Of a stretch of 64,000 nt of DNA, positions 42,208 to 51,576 are shown piece by piece; positions within the stretch are counted from its first letter, which is position 1, and each line of letters starts with the position of its first letter. This DNA comes from Paenibacillus sp. VTT E-133291 (GTDB lineage Bacteria; Bacillota; Bacilli; Paenibacillales; Paenibacillaceae). A program made the translations under genes and the position numbers. The stretch is from the NCBI RefSeq assembly GCF_002264395.1, contig NZ_NFVA01000003.1:108993-172992 (forward strand), given 5' to 3'. The notes under the pieces were generated by a model. It saw only the letters and a list, made by a program, of their open reading frames with translations, was not told the DNA's origin and did not search any database.

Positions 42208-43326
42208 TTAATCCGTAAAAAGACGTTCCTTAAGTGAGTTCACCTGTTTTAAATCGGCACTCCAGTAGTACACCTTAGTTCCGACTAGCGGATCAGGAGC
42301 AAAACTGTTGTTACCTGGAATCTGTTCGTATTGAAAGTCCGCGGAAGTAATCCCCTTGAATAACCAAGCTAAGCTAAGCAAATCGCTGTCGCTGAAGCTT
42401 GTATCGATAATGTCTTTCTTTTCATGGAGTAATAATCCCGCCAGATCCGGAAGATGCTCAGGGCTCAACAGCTTATTAGCCACAGCTCTAACGATATTGA
42501 ATTGCTCCTCTTGACGACTAAAGTCACCGTTCGGAGTTGAATATCGCTCCCTAGCAAGGTAGAGTGCATGCACACCATCCAGATGCTGTTCGCCTTTTTT
42601 GATGGTAATCTCCGGGGTTATTGTTACGTCTTGATCGATTACCATGTCGATCCCTCCGATTGAATCGATGAAATCACGAACTCCAGAGAAATTCGTCTTG
42701 ATGTAATGATGAATGGGAATATTCATAAAGTCGCTTACCGCTTGAATGAGCGTCAGCGTTCCTTGCTCATTCCCACCTTTGGACTCACCAACAATATGAG
42801 CATGATTAATTTTGGTGTATCCAACATTCTGTACATAAACCCTTGTATCGCGCGGTACAGAGACGATGTTCACCTTCCGCTGTTCCGGCATTACATGCAC
42901 AACCATGATCGTGTCTGCACGGGAGATTTCCCCACCCCACGTATCTGTTCCAATTAATACAACATTAAAGGATGAAGTTTTTTTATCAGTTGCACCTGAC
43001 GATGCTGTTGGTTCAGTCGATGGTAGTACCACGCCATCCGAATTCACTCGATTTATAAGAGTCCCATCCGACTGCGTCTTCCCCACAGGCAATGCAGAAA
43101 TTTTTGAGTTAGGCATCGTCAATGGATTAAGGACAGCCTTTTGAAATCGCTGCTCAGCATTTAACACCCCTCTAATCCAAATGCCACCAACTACAATCAC
43201 AATCAGACAAACAATCAGGGCGAATCTTCCAATTCGCCTTATGACTATTTGTTTTCTTGTGAATTCCTTGTCACTCTTACCACGCAAACGCAACTTCTTG
43301 TTCCATCTACTCATAAACGACTTCAT
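42208..43326 (-). CDS. LytR-CpsA-Psr (LCP) family transferase
   Basis: A membrane helix at about 31-52 (RFALIVCLIVIVVGGIWI) is followed by an extracellular LCP domain with GTDTWGGEISRADTIMVVHV, VSVPRDTRVYV, KINHAHIVGESKGGNEQGTLTLI and FIDSIGGIDMVID. LCP enzymes attach undecaprenyl-linked glycopolymers to cell wall; here it probably anchors the exopolysaccharide. Start ATG 43326 is next to an in-frame GTG at 43329, directly against the stop of the upstream dehydratase gene. The late residue ALYLARERYSTPNGDFSRQEEQ is typical of the family. Confidence 0.93.
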   Translation of the reverse strand: MKSFMSRWNKKLRLRGKSDKEFTRKQIVIRRIGRFALIVCLIVIVVGGIWIRGVLNAEQRFQKAVLNPLTMPNSKISALPVGKTQSDGTLINRVNSDGVVLPSTEPTASSGATDKKTSSFNVVLIGTDTWGGEISRADTIMVVHVMPEQRKVNIVSVPRDTRVYVQNVGYTKINHAHIVGESKGGNEQGTLTLIQAVSDFMNIPIHHYIKTNFSGVRDFIDSIGGIDMVIDQDVTITPEITIKKGEQHLDGVHALYLARERYSTPNGDFSRQEEQFNIVRAVANKLLSPEHLPDLAGLLLHEKKDIIDTSFSDSDLLSLAWLFKGITSADFQYEQIPGNNSFAPDPLVGTKVYYWSADLKQVNSLKERLFTD

Positions 43327-43329
43327 CAC

Positions 43330-45246
43330 TTAGATCCCCGCATGAACTTCGGATTTGATCCGTTCAAGCTCATGAGTAGCCACCTGTGGTTCTTCCTGAA
43401 AGCCCGAATAGCTTGGAATAAGCTGCTTTAATAATTTCTTAATCTGATAACTGCTTGGCACAAATTCGTACCGTTTGCACAAATTCTCCAGAACACCAAG
43501 GACCAAATTCAGTTCAGATCTGGAAACACTTTGAGGACGACTGATCATGATGCGATAGTTATTGGTGACCATCAATCCTTCCTCTTCTGTCAGGAGTTCC
43601 TCAAATAATTTCTCACCAGGACGAATGCCCGTGACCACGATAGGGATATCTTTATCAGGTTCTAAACCCGAGAGACGTATTAAATCTCTTGCCAGATCGT
43701 ATATCCGAACTGGCTTACCCATATCAAGCACGAACACCTCGCCACCTTTTGCCAGTATGCTCGCCTGAATAACCAATTGCACTGCTTCAGGGATCGTCAT
43801 GAAATACCGCACCATATCCATATGGGTAACCGTAACCGGGCCACCACTCTCGATCTGTCTTTTGAATAACGGAATAACACTCCCCCGACTACCGAGAACA
43901 TTACCGAAACGGACAGCAGCAAAAACCGTCTTGCTAGATGAATTCTGATCATTAATAATCATTTCTGCCGCTCGCTTCGTAGCTCCCATGACACTTGTTG
44001 GATTAACCGCTTTGTCCGAAGAGATCAGAATGAACCGCTTAGCACCATATTTGGCACTCGCTTCCGCTACATTCCTTGTTCCAATAACGTTGTTCTTTAC
44101 CGCCTCCACCGGATTTATCTCCATAAGTGGGACATGTTTATGCGCGGCGGCGTGATATACAATCGTAGGTCGAAAATTCTGAAAAACACTATCGATCCGC
44201 GACACATCCTGAATATCAGCGATGATGGGTTGAATCTTCTGATCGGGATATAACTGGCGTAGCTCTTGTTCAATCAGGTAAATGCTGTTCTCACCATGAC
44301 CAAGCAGCAACATTTCCTTCGGGCGATACGCAGCTAGCTGACGGCACAGTTCTGAGCCAATGGAGCCTCCTGCACCCGTGATGAGAATACACTCACTTCC
44401 TAAATTCTCACGAATCTCTTCAGTATTAATCTCAACAGGAGTTCTACCCAGCAAATCGTTTACGGACACTTCACGAATTCGATGGACTGCCATTTTCCCG
44501 TCCAAAATTTCTGTCATACTGGGCATTAGCTTAATCTGTGCTTTTGTTGATTTGCAGATCTCAATAATCTCCATTAAGTCATTATGTGGCGCTGTCGGAA
44601 GGGCAATAATAATGAACGCAATGTCCAGCTGTTTCACGGCCTCGGGAATGAAATTCCGGTTACCCACAATCGGCAGCCCCATTACTTCCAGCTTTCGTTT
44701 GGATGCATCATCATCAATGAAGGCGACCGGATGCATAAATTTGAATCTTGAATGCTTGATATCTTTTGTAACGAGGATTCCTGCTTTACCCGCCCCAACG
44801 ATTAGAAGATTACCTTCGAAGGCATCCTTCACACCCGCACCCGTTGTCTCAAACCCGTCATTTAGAAGACGTTTAACCATTCGTAACCCAACAATGCCCA
44901 GAAATACATAACCGGCTGCAAAATAAATGGAAATTGGTAGTCGATAGGAAGGAAATACTGCATGGGTGGATACGTTGACAACAATCACTCCAACGAGGGT
45001 TAATACACTCACTTTTAGAAGCTGCAGTAATTCTCTCATTCCAGTGTATCGCCAGATATTGTTATACACTTTGAATCCAAATGAGAAGGCCGCATATACC
45101 GCAATGTGAATCAATATTGCCCACGGAAGCATCCACACGTACATCTCAGGGATTTGAAAATCAAACCGAAGTAAAAACACAAGCCACACTGAAGCCGCAA
45201 TAATCCCTGCATCCAACATGACCAAACGGACGATCCGCATTTTCAT
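43330..45246 (-). CDS. CapD/EpsC-type UDP-sugar 4,6-dehydratase
   Basis: This is a 638-residue membrane protein. Four membrane helices fill the first 115 residues, then a first Rossmann unit (LLIVGAGKAGILVTKDI) and a catalytic SDR domain with ITGAGGSIGSELCRQLAAY near residue 290 and SSDKAVNPTSVMGATKRAAEMI, where the usual Tyr of YxxxK is replaced by Met, as in the PglF/WbpM/CapD branch. It dehydrates UDP-GlcNAc to a 4-keto-6-deoxy sugar. The product can go to the DegT aminotransferase and acetyltransferase encoded downstream. Start ATG 45246 (GTG 45249 possible) follows GGGAG. Confidence 0.92.
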   Translation of the reverse strand: MKMRIVRLVMLDAGIIAASVWLVFLLRFDFQIPEMYVWMLPWAILIHIAVYAAFSFGFKVYNNIWRYTGMRELLQLLKVSVLTLVGVIVVNVSTHAVFPSYRLPISIYFAAGYVFLGIVGLRMVKRLLNDGFETTGAGVKDAFEGNLLIVGAGKAGILVTKDIKHSRFKFMHPVAFIDDDASKRKLEVMGLPIVGNRNFIPEAVKQLDIAFIIIALPTAPHNDLMEIIEICKSTKAQIKLMPSMTEILDGKMAVHRIREVSVNDLLGRTPVEINTEEIRENLGSECILITGAGGSIGSELCRQLAAYRPKEMLLLGHGENSIYLIEQELRQLYPDQKIQPIIADIQDVSRIDSVFQNFRPTIVYHAAAHKHVPLMEINPVEAVKNNVIGTRNVAEASAKYGAKRFILISSDKAVNPTSVMGATKRAAEMIINDQNSSSKTVFAAVRFGNVLGSRGSVIPLFKRQIESGGPVTVTHMDMVRYFMTIPEAVQLVIQASILAKGGEVFVLDMGKPVRIYDLARDLIRLSGLEPDKDIPIVVTGIRPGEKLFEELLTEEEGLMVTNNYRIMISRPQSVSRSELNLVLGVLENLCKRYEFVPSSYQIKKLLKQLIPSYSGFQEEPQVATHELERIKSEVHAGI

Positions 45247-45308
45247 CACTTCTTTCTCCCTAATTAACTAAAAATTCATGTACTCCCCTTTTAAGTGAGA
45301 GTGAATAT

Positions 45309-46454
45309 TCAATCCCCCGATAGGCTCGCATGCATTTCAGACGGAACCCGCTTTCTTTCCTCCTTGTTTAGCGCTTCTATATAGATCGAGTCCATTTCAC
45401 GGAGCACCGCAGGCAACCCGTAACGAATGATCCTCTCTTTGTTTGCTTCTCCCATAGCCGTAGTTAATGCTGGATCATCACGTAAATGAGTAAAAGCCTT
45501 AGCGGTAGCTGTAATATCACCAACTGGAACTAACATGCCTGTTGACTCATGTTCGATCAAATCATGAATCCCCCGAATATGCGTACCTATAACGGGTTTT
45601 CCTACTGCCATCGCCTCCATAATCGCCCGAGGTAGCCCCTCGCGATAGGACACAAGTGCAGCAACATCACATGCTCTGAGTAGATCCGGAATATCACTAC
45701 GGTACCCAAGCATATGCACCCGATCGCTGACATCCAGCCGATTTGCAAGTTCTAATAGAGTCTGCTCGAACGGTCCTATACCCGCAAAAGCCAGATGGAT
45801 GTTGCCTGCTTGAGACCCCAGCTGCCCCAGCGCTTCGATCAACTGCTTCTGGTTCTTGTTGGCGTTTAATTCAGCAATGCATAGGATGACGAAGGGAGGT
45901 TCATCATGCTCACTCTTCGGCAGATCAAACAGTTGGCGTCGCCTATCTGCCTTCTCCGTCGCAGTTTCAGGATGACCCTGTTCACTGCCGTAAACCTGGA
46001 GATCAAGTCCTACACCACTCACATAAGTCACCTTTTTTCGTATAGAAAATTTCTGGGCGCGTTCATAATCTTCTCTATTTATGGTGATTAACACATCTGT
46101 CCAGCGGGCCATTAACCTCTCGAGCGGATAATAAAGCATCCAGTTCAGAAAAGGAGCTCCCTTGAAAAAATGAAAACCATGCGCTGTATACAATGTGCAA
46201 GGTACACCTGCTTTATGGGCCGCAATCCGTCCGAGAATCGAAGCGACTGGCGTATGTACATGGATGAACTGGAACCCCTCCTCCTTGAAGCTTTCCGTTA
46301 ATATCCCTAGCGCCTTCCAGTTCTGCATCTGTAAAGGGCTACGCTGAATGGGTACATCATGACACACGATCCCCTTCTCTTCTAACCGTAATCTCGCTTC
46401 CCCGGGCTGCGCGTAAGCATGCACTTCACAACCCTTTTGCTGCAATAACGCCAT
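45309..46454 (-). CDS. Glycosyltransferase family 4
   Basis: This is a GT-B enzyme of the GT4 family. The nucleotide-sugar domain has FVILCIAELNANKNQKQLIEAL and the signature VSYREGLPRAIMEAMAVGKPVIGTHIRGIHDLI near the C-terminus. The ATG at 46454 gives 381 residues, but that protein lacks the first beta-strand of the GT-B fold. The frame continues upstream, coding VRVAFVASIFGHFESFHLPY directly before this ATG, with no ATG, GTG or TTG until a stop. An ATA at 46538 preceded by AGAGG at ribosome-site distance would give about 409 residues. The gene therefore either starts at a rare codon or has lost its start. It transfers one sugar of the repeat unit. Confidence 0.85.
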   Translation of the reverse strand: MALLQQKGCEVHAYAQPGEARLRLEEKGIVCHDVPIQRSPLQMQNWKALGILTESFKEEGFQFIHVHTPVASILGRIAAHKAGVPCTLYTAHGFHFFKGAPFLNWMLYYPLERLMARWTDVLITINREDYERAQKFSIRKKVTYVSGVGLDLQVYGSEQGHPETATEKADRRRQLFDLPKSEHDEPPFVILCIAELNANKNQKQLIEALGQLGSQAGNIHLAFAGIGPFEQTLLELANRLDVSDRVHMLGYRSDIPDLLRACDVAALVSYREGLPRAIMEAMAVGKPVIGTHIRGIHDLIEHESTGMLVPVGDITATAKAFTHLRDDPALTTAMGEANKERIIRYGLPAVLREMDSIYIEALNKEERKRVPSEMHASLSGD

Positions 46455-46554
46455 GTAAGGTAGATGGAAACTCTCAAAATGCCCAAAAATGGAGGCTACA
46501 AAAGCAACTCTTACCGGCCTACAGTCTTCAGCAGGTATGCTCCCGGACCTCTTG

Positions 46555-47826
46555 TTATTGCGCTTGTTGCGCTTGTTCTGTTTGTTGTCGTAAGTTACGA
46601 CCCGTTGACGTTTCAGTGCCCTTGGTTCGATATCGCTTCACTCCTTTCCATCCCGTATTCGTTAATCGGATGCAAGCTGCGTTCATAGCCATCATGAACC
46701 ACCAATATCGCTGGAATAAGGCTTCAATACCCATCGAAAGTCCAATCATCGCTGCGTGAGACAGCAGTAATGCCATAATGATCGGTCTGTTCACCCTATC
46801 TGCCGCGCGATAAGAACGGATCCCGACGATGAAGAACCAGATCATGAATCCGCCGTACACAATCAAGCCCAATAAACCAAATTCTGTCATAAACCAGATC
46901 GGAGTATTATGGATAATAATCCGCAGTTCATAGTTATAGCTACCGAGTCCAATCCCTAATAATGGACTTTGAGCGATCCACTCCACAGCCTTCCCAATGA
47001 TGTCAAGGCGCGACTGAATCTGCGAGGGTCTACTGGCCATATTCCCAAGCACATCCAGATAAGCTGTACCTTTATACAACAGCAATGCTCCAAACGCGAC
47101 GCTAAAGCCCATGCCGATCTTGAGAAGCCGAGAAGGATTCATCAGCAGGAGTGTAAGCAAGACAAGGAACAGACCTATCCATGACGAACGCGAAAAAGTC
47201 ATTATTATGCCCCCGGCTAAGGTGATCGTCGCTAGCGTACTCACCCATCCCCTAAGCAGCTTCACCCCGTCTCCGCTCGTCATGATATGAATGGCAAAAG
47301 CCGTAACTAGTAATCCGCCGTATGCATTCGGATCAATTAGCATCCCGGAGAGGCGACCGTCTTGCACCATAAACGGAACCCTGACTCCACTAAAAAAATC
47401 GAACAAAGCGACGCCATTGAAGATCAGTACACTGATCAAAAAAGCTCGTAGCATTTTATATAACCGATCCCAGCTGTCTACAGCCTGAACTAACATGATG
47501 TAAGTCAGCAGTAGGAGTATAAACCCAAAATCTTTTTGCAATAGAGCGTATTGCGTAATGAATCCATTACGCCAAATGGATACAAATGAAGCGAGGACGA
47601 AAATAAACAACATCCCCCAATGCCATGAACTGAACTGTCTCCGGTCCAATTTGAGGTGTAAACCTGCTGCAAACAAACCAAGCATTAAGAAAAGGTCAGA
47701 GGGTGCGATTCGAAATGCGCCACCGAAATCAATTTGAGCCGGAAGGCAGATGATGTAACCCATAACCGCAAACAGAAATAAATTACGCATGGTGTAGGGT
47801 TTCCCTACAACGAGTACAGATGTCAT
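46555..47826 (-). CDS. O-antigen ligase/polymerase-like membrane protein (Wzy_C)
   Basis: This is a 423-residue protein with about eleven membrane helices. The Wzy/WaaL-type loop includes DGRLSGMLIDPNAYGGLLVTAFAIH, TFSRSSWIGLFLVLL and SPLLGIGLGSYNYELR, followed by HNTPIWFMTEFGLLGL. It probably polymerises repeat units on the outer face of the membrane after flipping. The C-terminal tail is low-complexity and Gln-rich (LRQQTEQAQQAQ); its coding DNA overlaps, in another frame, the in-frame upstream extension of the glycosyltransferase. It follows the flippase gene by 32 bp. Confidence 0.88.
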   Translation of the reverse strand: MTSVLVVGKPYTMRNLFLFAVMGYIICLPAQIDFGGAFRIAPSDLFLMLGLFAAGLHLKLDRRQFSSWHWGMLFIFVLASFVSIWRNGFITQYALLQKDFGFILLLLTYIMLVQAVDSWDRLYKMLRAFLISVLIFNGVALFDFFSGVRVPFMVQDGRLSGMLIDPNAYGGLLVTAFAIHIMTSGDGVKLLRGWVSTLATITLAGGIIMTFSRSSWIGLFLVLLTLLLMNPSRLLKIGMGFSVAFGALLLYKGTAYLDVLGNMASRPSQIQSRLDIIGKAVEWIAQSPLLGIGLGSYNYELRIIIHNTPIWFMTEFGLLGLIVYGGFMIWFFIVGIRSYRAADRVNRPIIMALLLSHAAMIGLSMGIEALFQRYWWFMMAMNAACIRLTNTGWKGVKRYRTKGTETSTGRNLRQQTEQAQQAQ

Positions 47827-47858
47827 ACAAGCCCCTACTTTCCTATGGGAAATGACCT

Positions 47859-49094
47859 CTATGCGGCCAATTCCCGTTGTACCTGTTTCCTTGCCTGACG
47901 GATTACCAAGAAAAGTACGATCACACTGCCTATCATCTGAACGAATAAGGCCATACTAGCCCCTACAGCAGCACCTATCACCCCAAAAATAGGCACGAAT
48001 ATTAGACAAGATAGCCCATTAGTGATCACGGAACACAGAAACAAGGGAATCTGCGCTTTGTACTTCCCGGTAGCCGTTATGGCATACCACAGATAAGACG
48101 TTACAAATACCAATAGGGTAGAAATGAGCAACCAATGAAATAAACCTATCTCTGCAGCCACATCTGGACTGAATAGAAGAGTTAGAAGCTGATGGCCAAA
48201 CATCCACCCGATCAAACAAGCGATCGCACTAATTCCTATGCCCATTGCAATCATTCGACTGAGTAAAGAGACGAACTCCTTATGTCTTCCGCTAGCATGC
48301 CAACGGGCAAGACGTGGTGTTATCGCTTCACCGAGTGCAGTAACAACAACATTGCAGGCAACGATCATGTATGAGAGCGTAGCGTATATGCCTAAGTCAT
48401 GTTCACCTTTAAAATATGAAATCGCGTATAGTGGGATATTTGTATTTAGTGACATCAACGCCAGCACCACGCCAAGGGGTGAGCTTACGAGCAATAAGCC
48501 CCATAATCGTCTTTTGTTAAAAAGTGGCCTGAGCGACGTATGCACTCTCGCTTTGCGAGCATCATATCCAATGGTTATTGCTAACCATCCGATAATCATG
48601 ACTAATAACGCTAGAATGAGACTCTGAGTAGGGATAAATACGAGGGCGAAGACAACTATGGAGAACAATCCTTTAGCAGCTCTCGAGAAAGAGATTTGAT
48701 CTAGCCTTTCCTGCTTCTGAACAATACCCAATAAAATATCGCTGACCGACTCAACAATTCTATACAATCCTATGAAAAATATGACTAAAGCTGTATTCCA
48801 ATCAGCACCACTGAGGATGCAACAACCTGCTGTAACCGTGAATGCAACTGCGGTTGTCACGAGACGAAGGCCAAAAAAATCTCCAAAAAGATATTTTCCA
48901 GATGTATCAACGATCAAGACCGAACGCAGATGCAGATGCGACAGCATAAAGATGGGAGCAGTCACCGCAAGCCCTAACGAATATTGCCCAACGATTTCGG
49001 ATGAGCCAAATTTATTAAGCAAAATTACAATCACGAATTGAGCGCCTGCATATGTGATATTTCCAAATAAATAACGAAGAGATGCAAATGTCAT
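47859..49094 (-). CDS. Polysaccharide flippase (Wzx/MATE-like)
   Basis: This is a 411-residue protein with 12 predicted helices of the oligosaccharidyl-lipid flippase superfamily. It begins SLRYLFGNITYAGAQFVIVILLNKFGSSEIVGQYSLG and contains the N-half helix GVVLALMSLNTNIPLYAISYFKGEHDLGIYATL. It would move undecaprenyl-linked repeats across the membrane for polymerisation. It is seven bases downstream of the BY-kinase gene and belongs to the same operon. Confidence 0.9.
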   Translation of the reverse strand: MTFASLRYLFGNITYAGAQFVIVILLNKFGSSEIVGQYSLGLAVTAPIFMLSHLHLRSVLIVDTSGKYLFGDFFGLRLVTTAVAFTVTAGCCILSGADWNTALVIFFIGLYRIVESVSDILLGIVQKQERLDQISFSRAAKGLFSIVVFALVFIPTQSLILALLVMIIGWLAITIGYDARKARVHTSLRPLFNKRRLWGLLLVSSPLGVVLALMSLNTNIPLYAISYFKGEHDLGIYATLSYMIVACNVVVTALGEAITPRLARWHASGRHKEFVSLLSRMIAMGIGISAIACLIGWMFGHQLLTLLFSPDVAAEIGLFHWLLISTLLVFVTSYLWYAITATGKYKAQIPLFLCSVITNGLSCLIFVPIFGVIGAAVGASMALFVQMIGSVIVLFLVIRQARKQVQRELAA

Positions 49095-49100
49095 AAAGCG

Positions 49101-49808
49101 TTAGACCAACCCTGAAGTTGAGGCCCAATCGGCAAAATCTTCACCGCGAATCTTGTAACGTTTGCTACTTTTTCGATAATTCAAAACCGCTCCCAAAATA
49201 TGCGCTCCTTGCTGCTCAAGGATCTGTTTTGCAGAGTTGGTATGCTTCAAGAGCACTTTCCCGGATTTTACGACTAACAGTACCCCCTCGGTCATCTTTG
49301 CCAAGATAAGCGCATCTGAAAAAGGCATTAATACCGAAGAAGAATCGATAACAATCGTATCAAATCTCTCACTAAGCTCTGCGAACAACCTTTTCATTCC
49401 TGTTGATCCTAGTAAATCAGCTGGATTTGGAGAGATCGGACCCGATGTCAATACAGAAAGTCCTTCTGATCCCTCAATAGGGAAAATACAATCATCCACA
49501 CGGGTTTGATCTACTAGGATACTACTTAATCCGATCCAATTGGGTAGATCGAATGCTTTATGCACCGTTGGTGTGCGCAAATCCCCATCGATCAGCAGCA
49601 CAGTTCTTCCCGTTTCCGCCATCGCTATAGCCAAGTTCATCGCCACTGTTGATTTACCTTCATCCGGGAGTGAGCTTGTAACTAATAAAGATCGAATTTC
49701 TCCACCAACCCGGGTATAGCGAATATTAGATCGTATCGTTCGGAATTGGTCACCATTAGATGATTTCGGTTGTTCCAGGCAATACAATCTTGGCGTTTTC
49801 TTCTTCAT
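49101..49808 (-). CDS. BY-kinase-like ATPase (CapB/EpsB family)
   Basis: This is a 235-residue P-loop protein. Walker A is SSLPDEGKST (45-54), Walker A' is VLLIDGDLRTPT, Walker B is FDTIVIDSSS. It matches the cytoplasmic tyrosine kinase that pairs with a CapA/Wzz-type membrane activator to control polymer length. The usual C-terminal tyrosine-rich cluster is absent: the end reads SSKRYKIRGEDFADW with one Tyr. Start ATG 49808 follows GAAGGAG and overlaps the Wzz-like gene by 53 bp. It may still act as an ATPase switch. Confidence 0.9.
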   Translation of the reverse strand: MKKKTPRLYCLEQPKSSNGDQFRTIRSNIRYTRVGGEIRSLLVTSSLPDEGKSTVAMNLAIAMAETGRTVLLIDGDLRTPTVHKAFDLPNWIGLSSILVDQTRVDDCIFPIEGSEGLSVLTSGPISPNPADLLGSTGMKRLFAELSERFDTIVIDSSSVLMPFSDALILAKMTEGVLLVVKSGKVLLKHTNSAKQILEQQGAHILGAVLNYRKSSKRYKIRGEDFADWASTSGLV

Positions 49809-50514
49809 GTCTGCTGGCTCCTTCTACTGAAATGGATTTCGTCTTCTCCCGCCGTTTCCGCGGCTTCAATTTTCCCACGGTTCCCAGAAGAGGAAGCTGC
49901 AAATCCAACTGAATATTCTTAGCGCTTTTCACAGGTTTCTCCGCCAATTCCCGTAGAATGGAAATTGCGATCCCAGCAATCAATGCAAGTCCGAAAGCAA
50001 CGACCATATTGAATACTGGCTTGGGGGAGATCGCCTCGAAAGGAACCTTGGCCCGGTCAAGAAGCACAACATTCTCTACCCCCATAATCGCTTGGATGTT
50101 CTCATTAAAGGCCTCACCAAAGCCATTCGCGATATTCGTTGCCCGCTGAGCATTAGAATCCGCTACAATTACCGTCGTCACGAGTGACTCGCTGCTTGTT
50201 CTTGTCTTCACTTTTTCTAATAGTTTTTCAGGGGTCATGTTTAATTGCAGTCTTCTAACGACCTCTTCAGCGATTCTACTGCTTCGGATAATTTCTCCGT
50301 AAGTGGTTACTAGTTTTTGCCCAGCCATAATGTCATTGATTGCTTTCTGTTGCCTATCCCCTTGAATAAGAATAGAAGCCGTCGCCTCGTATTTCGGTTT
50401 CAAGACATAATAGCTAACGAAGCTAGCAATTCCGACCGCAACAATACATAATACAATGATGAACAGCAGCCTACGTTTCACTAGTTTCAAAATGCTGCCT
50501 AGTTCGAATTCCAT
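49756..50514 (-). CDS. Wzz/CapA-like chain-length determinant
   Basis: This is a 252-residue membrane protein with helices at about 18-40 (LLFIIVLCIVAVGIASFVSYYVL) and 168-188 (PVFNMVVAFGLALIAGIAISIL), flanking an extracellular coiled domain. The conserved proline-rich segment near helix two is AKVPFEAISPKPVFN. The cytoplasmic tail of about 60 residues (PRKRREKTKSISVEGASRHEEENAK) would contact the BY-kinase-like partner, whose gene overlaps its 3' end. It is the first gene of the exopolysaccharide operon. Confidence 0.92.
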   Translation of the reverse strand: MEFELGSILKLVKRRLLFIIVLCIVAVGIASFVSYYVLKPKYEATASILIQGDRQQKAINDIMAGQKLVTTYGEIIRSSRIAEEVVRRLQLNMTPEKLLEKVKTRTSSESLVTTVIVADSNAQRATNIANGFGEAFNENIQAIMGVENVVLLDRAKVPFEAISPKPVFNMVVAFGLALIAGIAISILRELAEKPVKSAKNIQLDLQLPLLGTVGKLKPRKRREKTKSISVEGASRHEEENAKIVLPGTTEII

Positions 50515-50856
50515 CGTTCATTTCTCCTAACCGTTAATGTATTTTCCTCTTTTTCAACAAGTGTTTTATTGTATAGTTATATTCTCGTTAGCCCAATATA
50601 TGTCCAAAAAAAGTTGGGAATTTATAAGCCTTCTTTTTAAAAAAAACACCCGACTCTCTATTAAATTCCAACAGAAATAGGCCGTTTACTAGTATGATTC
50701 TACTGGTAGACAGCCTTATCTATTTACTGCTTTGCTCTCTGGAATTCTTTTAAAAAACTAGCAAGTTAAATTTTTGATCACCTATTCTATAATCCAATTA
50801 TATGTTTTATCTTCGTATTAAATCTTAATGAAATCTTAACGGATATATGAGATTTA
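50515..50856. other. AT-rich leader region upstream of the exopolysaccharide operon
   Basis: No gene is visible in these 342 bases. They must contain the leftward operon promoter. A weak candidate is TTGGGC followed 17 bp later by TACAAT, about 40-60 bp before the Wzz-like start. A small hairpin-like TACTAGTA element occurs near 50689. No riboswitch or clear operator was recognised. Confidence 0.35.
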
Positions 50857-51576
50857 TTATGCATTTAAATCCGCCATTGCTGGAATATGAATTTCCTTGA
50901 CGCAGGAAGCGCTAGAGAGGTTAATGATACATTTCACAATGGAGACAATGTCCTGAACAGGAATTCTTGTGCCGTTATATTCTGCAATCGCTTTTTCTGC
51001 GCCATCCTCATAAGGAATTTCTGCTGCCAGTTCACCCGGATTCACACAAGTTACTGCAATGCCATCCTTACGAACATGCTCACGCAATGCATGTGTAATG
51101 CCACGCAGACCGAACTTCGAAGCAACAAATGAAACCTGGGCGTTATTGGTATGATCCAGTCCTGCTGTGGAGCCAATCAGAATAATTTTTCCTGCTTCCG
51201 ATTGGCGAAGATTAGGTATTACAGCCTGTATGCAGGTAATTGTTGAAGTTATATTCACATTAATAATGTTAGCAATATCAGTTGCTTCATCCTTGTCAAA
51301 AGTATAGTGATCCTCAAAACCTTCCTTCTCCCAAATGCCCACGTTATAAACTATAACATCAATCTTCTCCGCTTGGATGCCTTTTGATAAGACTTGTGCG
51401 GCATCTGGCTGCGATAGATCTGCTGCAATCCATATCCGCTGTATACCATCATTAAGATCCAGACTGCCCGGTCTGCTTCTGGAGACGATCCACACTCGAT
51501 CACCATACTCAGGTAAACCTTTCACAAATGCATCTCCCAAACCTTTACTTGCCCCCAAAATTAGATAGCTTCTCAT
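50857..51576 (-). CDS. Short-chain dehydrogenase-like protein lacking the catalytic tyrosine
   Basis: This is a 239-residue classical SDR. The cofactor motif is ILGASKGLGDAFVKGL at the N-terminus, NNAG-like motif is YNVGIW, and the catalytic Ser is in ILIGSTAG. The expected YxxxK reads F-VAS-K (QVSFVASKFGLRGI), so the catalytic Tyr is Phe; Lys is kept. Start ATG 51576 is preceded by AAAGGGCGACAGT; the frame open to 51774 is not part of the protein. It may be inactive as a reductase, act by another mechanism or bind cofactor only. It stands alone with no clear partner. Confidence 0.85.
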   Translation of the reverse strand: MRSYLILGASKGLGDAFVKGLPEYGDRVWIVSRSRPGSLDLNDGIQRIWIAADLSQPDAAQVLSKGIQAEKIDVIVYNVGIWEKEGFEDHYTFDKDEATDIANIINVNITSTITCIQAVIPNLRQSEAGKIILIGSTAGLDHTNNAQVSFVASKFGLRGITHALREHVRKDGIAVTCVNPGELAAEIPYEDGAEKAIAEYNGTRIPVQDIVSIVKCIINLSSASCVKEIHIPAMADLNA

